DNA of 10,881 nt from Pseudomonadota bacterium. Its GTDB lineage: Bacteria > Pseudomonadota > Gammaproteobacteria > Xanthomonadales > Xanthomonadaceae. The position numbers and the translations under genes were made by a program. This document shows positions 5,793 to 10,881 of the stretch, one piece after another; the first letter of the stretch is position 1, and each line of letters begins with the position of its first letter. Location of the stretch: positions 1 to 10,881 of the forward strand of contig JAFADB010000072.1 in NCBI GenBank assembly GCA_023425225.1. The letters are read 5' to 3'. The notes under the pieces were generated by a model. It saw only the letters and a program-made list of their open reading frames with translations. It was not told the DNA's origin and did no database searches.

Positions 5793-6467
5793 ATGGCCTG
5801 GCATCGCCGTGGATTCGACGTCGAGGCCGCCTACGCGCACCTGGCGCGGCACGACCGGCGGCTGGCGTCGTGGATGAAGCGGCTGGGGCCGCTGCCCGCG
5901 CCGCCGGGCTGGCGCAAGTCGTTCGACCCGGCCGATGCGCTGGCGCGCGCGATCCTCTACCAGCAGCTGTCGGGCAAGGCCGCGGCGACCATCGTCGGGC
6001 GGGTGGAGGCGGCGATCGGCAGCGACCGGCTGCACGCCGACACGCTGGGCCGCATCGACGACGCCGCGCTGCGCGCCTGCGGCGTTTCCGGCAACAAGAC
6101 GCTGGCATTGCGCGATCTGGCGCGCCGCGAGGCCGCCGGCGAGATCCCCACGCTGCGGCAGATGGCGCGCATGCACCATGACGACATCGTCGCCGCGCTG
6201 GTGGCGGTGCGCGGCATCGGCCGCTGGACGGTGGAGATGATGCTGATGTTCCGGCTGGGGCGCCCGGACGTGCTGCCGGTCGACGACCTGGGCGTGCGCA
6301 AGGGCGCGCAACGGGTCGATGGCCTGGCCGCGATGCCCACGCCGCGCGAGCTGGCCGAGCGCGGCGAATGCTGGGGGCCGTACCGCACCTACGCCGGGCT
6401 TTACCTGTGGCGGGTCGCCGACGCCGCCGTGGGTACCGCCACGCCGACGCCGCGTTCGCAGGAATGA
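5793..6467 (+). CDS. DNA-3-methyladenine glycosylase II family protein (AlkA-like, HhH-GPD)
   Basis: This is a 224-residue base-excision repair enzyme predicted to remove alkylated purines such as 3-methyladenine from DNA. It belongs to the helix-hairpin-helix GPD superfamily. Residues 51-64 (ARAILYQQLSGKAA) form the conserved helix around the QQ motif. The hairpin VRGIGRWTVEMMLMF lies at 139-153, and LPVDDLGVRKG at 161-171 contains Asp164-Asp165, matching the catalytic acid position of AlkA (Asp238). It lacks the N-terminal TBP-like domain of E. coli AlkA and is the short form common in many bacteria. The last 15 residues are a Thr/Pro-rich tail. It starts 3 nt after the DUF423 stop with no strong ribosome site of its own, so translation may depend on coupling. 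No ada or other alkylation-response gene is beside it. Confidence 0.93.
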   Translation: MAWHRRGFDVEAAYAHLARHDRRLASWMKRLGPLPAPPGWRKSFDPADALARAILYQQLSGKAAATIVGRVEAAIGSDRLHADTLGRIDDAALRACGVSGNKTLALRDLARREAAGEIPTLRQMARMHHDDIVAALVAVRGIGRWTVEMMLMFRLGRPDVLPVDDLGVRKGAQRVDGLAAMPTPRELAERGECWGPYRTYAGLYLWRVADAAVGTATPTPRSQE

Positions 6468-6536
6468 GCCCGCGTTGACGGCGCGTTGCCGTCGCGGTCG
6501 TGACACTGGCGCTCCGTCCCCCCGGATGCCGTGCCG

Positions 6537-7727
6537 ATGAACGTTCCGACCCACCCGCGCCGCCCGCTGCTGGCGCTGATGCTGGGCGGCCTGGCGCTGG
6601 GCATGACCGAGTTCATGCCGATGGGCCTGCTGCCGGAGATCGCGCAGAGCCTGCAGGTCACCATCCCGCAGGCCGGCCACCTGATCTCGGCCTACGCCAT
6701 CGGCGTGGTGATCGGCGCGCCGGTGCTGGTGGGGCTGGGCGATGCGGTGCCGCCGCGCAAGCTGCTGGCCGCGCTGATGCTGATGTTCGGCATCTGCAAT
6801 GCGCTGTTCGCGATCGCGCCGACCTACGAGCTGCTGTTCGTCACCCGCCTGTTCGCCGGGCTGCCGCACGGCGCCTTCTTCGGCCTGGGCGCGGTGGTGG
6901 CCACGCGCCTGGCCGGGCCGGGCCGCGCCTCCAGCGCGGTGGCCACGATGTTCGCCGGCCTGACCGTCGCCAACATCGTCGGCGTGCCGCTGGGCACCTG
7001 GCTGGGCCACGCCTCGCACTGGCGGGTGCCGTTCCTGCTGGTCGCCGCGGTGGCCGGGCTGGCGGCGTGGGCGATCGCGCGCTGGCTGCCGGCGCTGCCG
7101 ATCAGCCGCGAGGGCGGGGTGCTGGCGGCATTGCGCATGTTCGCGGTGCGCCGGCTGTGGCTGATCATCGGCATCTCGGCCATCGGCACCGGCGGGCTGT
7201 ACGCGTGGATCAGCTACATCGCGCCGATGGTCACCCAGGTCACCGGCATCGCCAGCGCCGACATGTCGGCGGTGATGATGCTGGCCGGCATCGGCATGGC
7301 GCTGGGCAACTGGCTGGGCGGGCGCATCGCCGACCGCATCTCGCCGTTGCGGGCGACGATGCTGATGATGCTGGTGATGGCCGCCACCTCGGTGCTGGTG
7401 GCGCTGTGCGCGCACTGGAAACTGCCGACGCTGGCGCTCACCTTCGTCACCGGCGCGGTGGCGTTCTCGGTGATCGCGCCGATGCAGATGGTGATGATCG
7501 AGCATGCCCCGGGCTCGCGCACGCTGGCCTCGGCGATGATCCAGTCCACCTCCAACATCGGCAATGCGCTGGGCGCCTACCTGGGCGGCGTGGCGATCGC
7601 AGCGGGCTTCGGCATGACCTCGCCGCTGTACGTCGGCGCCGGACTGGCATTCGTTGGCGCGCTGCTGGCGCTGGTGCTGCTGAGGATCACCCGGGTGCCG
7701 GCGGAGGCGGCTCAGCCGGCGCCGTAG
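6537..7727 (+). CDS. MFS transporter, AraJ/DHA1 type efflux permease
   Basis: This 396-residue, about 12-helix major-facilitator protein is most like the DHA1 drug:H+ antiporter or sugar-efflux (AraJ/NepI) group, likely exporting small molecules across the inner membrane. The beginning, LALGMTEFMPMGLLPEIAQS (19-38), is characteristic of that group. The loop 2-3 region GAPVLVGLGDAVPPRKLL (60-77) is a motif-A variant; RLFAGLPHGAFFGLG (104-118) and VANIVGVPLGTWLG (144-157) are helix 4 and the antiporter-motif region. I prefer the ATG at 6537; a GTG at 6531 is in frame and would add two residues. Neither has a strong ribosome site. The 69-nt gap after the glycosylase holds a small dyad, gacggc-gcgtt-gccgtc (6477-6493), without a T-run, so read-through from the upstream genes is possible. 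Substrate unknown. Confidence 0.92.
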   Translation: MNVPTHPRRPLLALMLGGLALGMTEFMPMGLLPEIAQSLQVTIPQAGHLISAYAIGVVIGAPVLVGLGDAVPPRKLLAALMLMFGICNALFAIAPTYELLFVTRLFAGLPHGAFFGLGAVVATRLAGPGRASSAVATMFAGLTVANIVGVPLGTWLGHASHWRVPFLLVAAVAGLAAWAIARWLPALPISREGGVLAALRMFAVRRLWLIIGISAIGTGGLYAWISYIAPMVTQVTGIASADMSAVMMLAGIGMALGNWLGGRIADRISPLRATMLMMLVMAATSVLVALCAHWKLPTLALTFVTGAVAFSVIAPMQMVMIEHAPGSRTLASAMIQSTSNIGNALGAYLGGVAIAAGFGMTSPLYVGAGLAFVGALLALVLLRITRVPAEAAQPAP

Positions 7728-8512
7728 CGCCAGTGCCAGGGCTCGTAGACGATGCCGTGCGGGTTGTCGCGCGGGTAGCTCATGGCGAAGCCGAAGCGGG
7801 CGGCATGGGCGACGAGCCAGGCGAAGGCGGCGGTGCGCTCGAACGACTCCTCGGCAGGCGGCTCGCCTGGGGTGCCGATGTCCAGCGCCCGGCCGCTGTG
7901 GTGCTCGCTGTAGCCCGGGGCGGCGTTGACGGCCAGGACCTGCGCCAGCGTCTGGCCGCGCGCGAACTTGCGCTCGAAGATGCCCAACTGGTAGTCGTGG
8001 CTGCGGTAGCCGGAGATCGCCTCCAGCACCACGCCGTCGGCCGCCGCGGCGCGGCGCATCGCCTGCCAGGCGCGGGCGCTGGTGGCGGTCAGCCACAGGG
8101 CGCGGCGGTAGCGGTCGCGTCCGGCCCAGGCGAGCAGCGAGGGTTCGGCTTCCAGCGGCAGGCCGGTCTTGGTGGCGTAGTCGTCGTCGATGCCGATCCG
8201 CTCAAGCCGCTGCTGCAGGCCGGCCAGCGGCAGCGGTACCGGGGCCGGCAGGCTGTTGTGGCGGCGGGCGGCGAAGGCGTCGGCCGCATCCAGGGCATCG
8301 TCCAGCCCGGCCTCGCGCGCCAGCCGCGGCACCAGCGGCAGCAGGCCTTCGGGCAGCAGCGCCGCCAGGTAGCGGCCATCGCGCTTGCGCCGCAGCACCC
8401 AGGTGGCGCGGGCGAGGGCACGGGCATCGGCGTTGCTGCGCGCGCGCAGGGCGTGGGAAGGCCACAGCTCGATGGACGCGGTGTTGAGCATCAGATGCGG
8501 CAGGTCTTGCAT
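7712..8512 (-). CDS. M15-family D-alanyl-D-alanine carboxypeptidase (VanY-like)
   Basis: This is a 266-residue zinc peptidase predicted to trim the terminal D-Ala from peptidoglycan stem peptides. The catalytic domain occupies about 135-266. Visible are ISGYRS (166-171) with the substrate-binding Arg, SEHHSGRALDIG (202-213) matching S-x-H-x-x-G-x-A-x-D with zinc ligands His204 and Asp211, and YEPWHWRY (256-263) with catalytic Glu257 and zinc ligand His260. The first 130 residues are not recognised: they contain GRYLAALLPEGLLPLVPRL and an Ala-rich helix, but no signal peptide or lipobox, odd for an envelope enzyme. It begins 9 nt after the PH-like gene stop and is the last gene of the cluster. 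Its 3' end overlaps the converging MFS gene by 16 bp. The family call is firm; cell location is unresolved. Confidence 0.92.
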   Translation of the reverse strand: MQDLPHLMLNTASIELWPSHALRARSNADARALARATWVLRRKRDGRYLAALLPEGLLPLVPRLAREAGLDDALDAADAFAARRHNSLPAPVPLPLAGLQQRLERIGIDDDYATKTGLPLEAEPSLLAWAGRDRYRRALWLTATSARAWQAMRRAAAADGVVLEAISGYRSHDYQLGIFERKFARGQTLAQVLAVNAAPGYSEHHSGRALDIGTPGEPPAEESFERTAAFAWLVAHAARFGFAMSYPRDNPHGIVYEPWHWRYGAG

Positions 8513-8521
8513 CGGTGCAGC

Positions 8522-9070
8522 TTAGTCCCGCCGATCGGTGGCGGCCAGTTCGCGCAGGCGCGCCAGCAGCGCCTGCGGCTTTTCCGGGCTCAGCAGCAGA
8601 TAGCGGCCGTCGCGCTGCGGCAGCACCAGGACGCGCTCGCGGTCGGTCAACAGGCAGAAACCGCGCGCGCCGTTGCGCAGGCGGTAGTGGCCCGAGCGCA
8701 GGCCGGGCAGGCCGTAGCCGTTGGTCTTCATCCTCGGCGCGAACTCGTCGTGCTCGGCCAGGTCGACGATGCGGGCGCGATCCAGGTCCAGCGCCTGCAC
8801 CGCGATGCGGCGGGTGTAGAACGTGGAGGCCACGCGCAGTTCGTCGCCGTCGATGGTGATGCGGCGGCGTTTCAAGGCCCACGCCAGTGCCCCCGGCACC
8901 GCGCCGGCGGCCAGCAGCGGAACCAGCCACGCCAGGCCCGGCTGCGGCGCGTGCAGCCGCGCGATCACGGCCGAGAAGGCGATCGCCACCATCACGCCGA
9001 GCAGCGCCGTCCACGCCAGCGGCTGCAACGGCGCCACCGCGAACGCCTGCGGCTGGCGGGCGGCGGTCAT
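8522..9070 (-). CDS. Membrane-anchored bacterial PH-like domain protein
   Basis: This 182-residue protein has two membrane helices (about 18-38 and 46-66) joined by a short loop, then a cytoplasmic beta-rich domain (about 68-175). The domain's pattern, RRRITIDGDELRVAS then KTNGYGLPGLRSGHY, GFCLLTDRERVLVLP and GRYLLLSPEKPQALLARL, is that of the bacterial PH-like domain families found after membrane hairpins (bPH, YdbT/YcxB-like). These families are poorly understood; members bind membranes or partner proteins. The ATG at 9070 overlaps the CPBP stop by 4 nt (ATGA), which fixes the start; the frame stays open further upstream to 9676, but that is the shadow of the CPBP gene. The carboxypeptidase starts 9 nt after its stop. 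The exact Pfam family is my estimate. Confidence 0.8.
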   Translation of the reverse strand: MTAARQPQAFAVAPLQPLAWTALLGVMVAIAFSAVIARLHAPQPGLAWLVPLLAAGAVPGALAWALKRRRITIDGDELRVASTFYTRRIAVQALDLDRARIVDLAEHDEFAPRMKTNGYGLPGLRSGHYRLRNGARGFCLLTDRERVLVLPQRDGRYLLLSPEKPQALLARLRELAATDRRD

Positions 9071-9885
9071 GGCAGCGCTCCGGACAGCAGCGGCGTGAGC
9101 GCGTGAAGCACGATGTCGGCGGCGAAGTGCGCCAGCACCGCCATCTCCAGCCCGCGTCTCCAGTACAGCCAGCCGAACACCACGCCGGCCACGCCGTTGA
9201 GCAGCAGCGTGCGCAGTACCACCAGCGCATCCAGGCCCCACACGTGCGCGGCCGTCGGCAGGTGGCCGATGCCGAACAGCAACGCGGCGGCGACGATGGC
9301 CATCCAGTACACCCCGGGCCGCGGCAGGCGCTGCTGCACGCGCGCGACGATCCACAGCAGCAACGTCATCAGGAACAGCCGCAGCTGCAGCTCCTCGACG
9401 ATGCCGCCGTAGAAGGAGGCGAGCAGGCCGTTGAGCGCGGAGATGCCGCTGCCCAGTTCCTGTGGCGGGTGGATCGGCTCGGGCAACAGCGGATCGACCA
9501 GCAGCGACAGCGCGATCACCGCCAGCGCGGTGAGCACGCCCAGCCCCAGCGAGTGCCAGGGACGCAGCACGTCCATGTCGGCCTGCGGCGCGGCGCCCAG
9601 CCAGCCGCGCAGCAGCGGGCTGCCGAGGCGCACGCGATGGCCCATGCGCAGGCCGAGCAGCGCCAGCAGCCCGCACAGCAGCGTGGCCTGCAGGCCCTGC
9701 AGCAGCGCGATGGCGGGCAGCGGCAATGGCAGCCGGGCGAAGCGTTCGGGCATCATCTGCGCCAGGTACGGCAGCACCGCCGCGGCGGCCAGGCCGGCCA
9801 GCACTGCCCAGACGACGGCGATCCTCAGGTCGGCACGCCAGGGCACCGTGCCGCTGGTGCCCGGGGCGGAAACCGGGAGTTCCAT
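9067..9885 (-). CDS. CPBP-family intramembrane glutamic endopeptidase
   Basis: This 272-residue integral membrane protein has about seven or eight hydrophobic segments and the three CPBP (CAAX protease and bacteriocin-processing, ABI) motifs. They are VEELQLRL (163-170) with Glu164-Glu165 and Arg169, FGIGHL (204-209) with His208, and HFAADIV (253-259) with His253 and Asp257. The family cleaves or processes peptides within the membrane; bacterial members are linked to bacteriocin self-immunity and surface-protein handling. All expected catalytic residues are present, so it should be active. The ATG at 9885 has AAGGAAGG about 5 nt upstream and follows the DUF4177 stop by 1 nt; its own stop overlaps the next ATG by 4 nt. 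The substrate is unknown; neighbours SPFH, PH-like and carboxypeptidase suggest an envelope role. Confidence 0.9.
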   Translation of the reverse strand: MELPVSAPGTSGTVPWRADLRIAVVWAVLAGLAAAAVLPYLAQMMPERFARLPLPLPAIALLQGLQATLLCGLLALLGLRMGHRVRLGSPLLRGWLGAAPQADMDVLRPWHSLGLGVLTALAVIALSLLVDPLLPEPIHPPQELGSGISALNGLLASFYGGIVEELQLRLFLMTLLLWIVARVQQRLPRPGVYWMAIVAAALLFGIGHLPTAAHVWGLDALVVLRTLLLNGVAGVVFGWLYWRRGLEMAVLAHFAADIVLHALTPLLSGALP

Positions 9886-9886
9886 G

Positions 9887-10066
9887 TCAGCCTTCCTTCT
9901 TCATTACCAGGATGACCGGCACCAGCGGCGCCGGCACGATGATGTTGACCAGCTCCCAGCCCAGCCGGCCCTGCTTGTCCAGCTCGGCCTGGATGTCCTC
10001 GGTCCTGAGGCCGCCGACGAAGCTGGGCTTGATCTCGATGGTCAGGTAATTCCAGCGCTTGCTCAT
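9887..10066 (-). CDS. DUF4177 small protein
   Basis: This 59-residue protein reads MSKRWNYLTIEIKPSF at the N-terminus, then ELDKQGRLGWELVNIIVPA (29-47) and a basic end (MKKEG). An aromatic start 'W-Y', the 'L-x-x-x-G-x-x-GWELV' core and a final strand ending in Lys are the hallmarks of the DUF4177 family, small single-domain proteins of unknown function. The ATG at 10066 overlaps the ribbon-helix-helix stop by 4 nt (ATGA), and the CPBP gene starts 1 nt after its own stop. It is too short for many gene-finding cut-offs, but composition, family match and tight packing support it. The C-terminal strand PLVPVILVMKK is hydrophobic but short, and more likely a beta strand than a membrane helix. Confidence 0.85.
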   Translation of the reverse strand: MSKRWNYLTIEIKPSFVGGLRTEDIQAELDKQGRLGWELVNIIVPAPLVPVILVMKKEG

Positions 10067-10239
10067 TTCCCGTCTCCCTTCTCGTCCGGCTTCGGCAGCC
10101 GGCCAGCCTTGCGCAGCGCGTCGCGCAGCACGTATTCGATCTGCGCGTTGAGGCTGCGCAGCTCATCGTCGGCCCAGCGTTGCGCCGCCGCCAGCACCTC
10201 GGCGTTGATGCGCAGCGGATAGGCCTTCTTCTCGCTCAT
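10063..10239 (-). CDS. Arc-type ribbon-helix-helix DNA-binding protein
   Basis: This 58-residue protein matches the Arc/MetJ ribbon-helix-helix fold: a strand KAYPLRINAEVL (5-16), helix A AAAQRWADDELRS (17-29), then SLNAQIEYVLRDALRKAG (29-46) as helix B, and a charged tail. Such proteins bind DNA as dimers through the paired N-terminal strands and often repress their own operon. There is no toxin gene of a recognised family beside it, so a toxin-antitoxin role is not supported. ATG 10239 is chosen because it overlaps the preceding stop by 4 nt; the open frame to 10455 is a shadow of the upstream membrane protein gene. Autoregulation of the cluster is an inference, since the expected promoter lies outside the window. 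Confidence 0.86.
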   Translation of the reverse strand: MSEKKAYPLRINAEVLAAAQRWADDELRSLNAQIEYVLRDALRKAGRLPKPDEKGDGK

Positions 10240-10517
10240 TCCCGCCCCCGCGGCCGGTCCCGGCGCAGGTGCAGCAGCATCGACAGCAGCAGCGCGTTCA
10301 CTGCCACCACCAGGGCGATGGCCACCGCGTAGACGCGCGGACGGCTGTCGCCGGCCCAGTACAGCGCGGCCGCACCCAGGAACAGCGACAGTGCGATCAA
10401 TGCCCAGCGCAGGCCGATGCCGCGCGCATGCGCATCGCCGGCGCGCCCGCTCCACGCGGCGACGGCCAGCGCCGGCATGCCGGACAGGGCGAGGATCAGC
10501 GGAGCCAGTGCACTCAT
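10236..10517 (-). CDS. Small three-helix membrane protein of unknown function
   Basis: This 93-residue hydrophobic protein is of no family I recognise. Three membrane segments are visible at about 3-22, 38-55 and 62-84, with an Arg-rich C-terminal end (LRRDRPRGRE) that should face the cytoplasm. It could be an SPFH partner, by analogy with small or NfeD-type membrane proteins that accompany SPFH proteins elsewhere, but it is shorter than NfeD and lacks a visible OB-fold domain, so that is only a guess. The ATG at 10517 is preferred; an adjoining GTG at 10520 is in frame. It starts 4 nt after the SPFH stop and its own stop overlaps the ribbon-helix-helix ATG by 4 nt. Confidence 0.78.
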   Translation of the reverse strand: MSALAPLILALSGMPALAVAAWSGRAGDAHARGIGLRWALIALSLFLGAAALYWAGDSRPRVYAVAIALVVAVNALLLSMLLHLRRDRPRGRE

Positions 10518-10521
10518 CACG

Positions 10522-10881
10522 TCAGTACAGCGAGCCGGCGTTGACGATCGGCTGGGTGCCGCGGTCGCCGCACAGCACCACCAGCAGGTTGCTGACCATG
10601 TGTGCCTTGCGTTCCTCGTCCAGCTCGACCACGCCGTTCTTCTGCAATTCGGCCAGCGCCATCTCGACCATGCCCACGGCGCCGGCGACGATGCGCGTGC
10701 GCGCGGCGATCACCGCGTTGGCCTGCTGCCGCTGCAGCATCGCCTGGGCGATCTCCGGGGCATAGGCGAGGTGACTGATGCGCGCCTCGATCACCGCCAC
10801 TCCGGCGGTGCCCAGGCGCTCGGCGATCTGCTGCTGCAGGTGTTCGGAGATCTCCTGCGGATGGCTGCGCAGGGCGATCTG
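10522..10881 (-). CDS. SPFH (stomatin/prohibitin/flotillin) domain protein, C-terminal part
   Basis: The 119 residues visible are the C-terminal part of an SPFH membrane-scaffold protein. They start inside the SPFH domain: EISEHLQQQIAERLGTAGV, then the VAVIEARISHLAYAPEIAQA stretch typical of the domain end. A helical coiled region rich in Ala/Gln follows (MLQRQQANAVIAARTRIVAG), then a tail ending GTQPIVNAGSLY. SPFH proteins form oligomeric membrane microdomains that organise or protect membrane proteins and proteases. The start, the N-terminal membrane anchor and the operon promoter lie past the right edge. The stop at 10522-10524 is 4 nt from the next gene's ATG. The frame is open through the edge, so this is a cut gene rather than a broken one. 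Confidence 0.88.
   Translation of the reverse strand, partial: QIALRSHPQEISEHLQQQIAERLGTAGVAVIEARISHLAYAPEIAQAMLQRQQANAVIAARTRIVAGAVGMVEMALAELQKNGVVELDEERKAHMVSNLLVVLCGDRGTQPIVNAGSLY

Noticed and set aside
5289..8096. Very long minus-strand open frame (about 935 codons) opposite the DUF423, glycosylase and MFS genes
   Set aside because: It is an antisense shadow caused by GC-rich third positions: composition is His/Arg/Gln-rich, there is no domain, and three well-recognised genes occupy the other strand.
6500..9106. Long plus-strand open frame (about 868 codons) across the MFS and minus-strand peptidase genes
   Set aside because: It is out of frame with the MFS gene and antisense to the carboxypeptidase and PH-like genes; low-complexity Ala/Gly/Arg/Gln sequence, no motif, no ribosome site.
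10063..10239. Antitoxin of a toxin-antitoxin pair
   Set aside because: Ribbon-helix-helix proteins are often antitoxins, but the overlapping partner is DUF4177 and there is no RelE/ParE, MazF or HipA-type toxin next to it.
10240..10455. Longer N-terminus for the ribbon-helix-helix protein
   Set aside because: The extension is the out-of-frame shadow of the three-helix membrane protein gene; the ATG at 10239 is fixed by the ATGA overlap.

Overview
The window is GC-rich DNA from a gammaproteobacterium, most likely of the family Xanthomonadaceae (Xanthomonas, Stenotrophomonas, Pseudoxanthomonas or Lysobacter relatives). This rests on the very high G+C at third codon positions, the protein sequences, and an acetyltransferase gene directly ahead of minC. 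The genus cannot be fixed from the sequence alone. I see no tRNA, rRNA, CRISPR array, insertion sequence or phage gene.

Layout. (1) Positions 1-1723, minus strand: the cell-division-site operon, read GNAT acetyltransferase > minC > minD. minD runs off the left edge and minE would be expected beyond it. (2) Positions 1724-1858: a divergent intergenic region with a perfect 20-bp palindrome and an extended -10 for the min operon. (3) Positions 1859-3687, plus strand: a two-component pair, a DesK/NarL-type membrane histidine kinase and a LuxR-type response regulator whose stop and start overlap. (4) Positions 3688-4230: a non-coding stretch holding a second, 95% identical copy of the last 22 codons and the trailer of the response regulator, then dyad-rich sequence, a candidate promoter and a structured leader. 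(5) Positions 4231-5307: a membrane-anchored protein with an SRPBCC domain followed by a GyrI-like effector-binding domain, closed by a strong intrinsic terminator at 5348-5378. (6) Positions 5418-7727, plus strand: a DUF423 membrane protein, an AlkA-like 3-methyladenine DNA glycosylase 3 nt later, and an AraJ-like MFS exporter. (7) Positions 10881-7712, minus strand: a compact seven-gene run, SPFH (partial) > three-helix membrane protein > Arc-type ribbon-helix-helix protein > DUF4177 > CPBP membrane protease > membrane-anchored bacterial PH-like protein > M15 D,D-carboxypeptidase. Its 3' end overlaps the MFS gene convergently by 16 bp.

How the genes may work together. The min genes place the division septum. 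The two-component pair has no target gene beside it. The seven-gene cluster is the most system-like part: four 4-nt start/stop overlaps or near-abutments tie a membrane-scaffold (SPFH) protein, a small DNA-binding protein, a CPBP protease, a PH-like membrane protein and a peptidoglycan peptidase into what looks like one transcription and translation unit for the cell envelope. That joint role is inference from gene order, not a demonstrated function.
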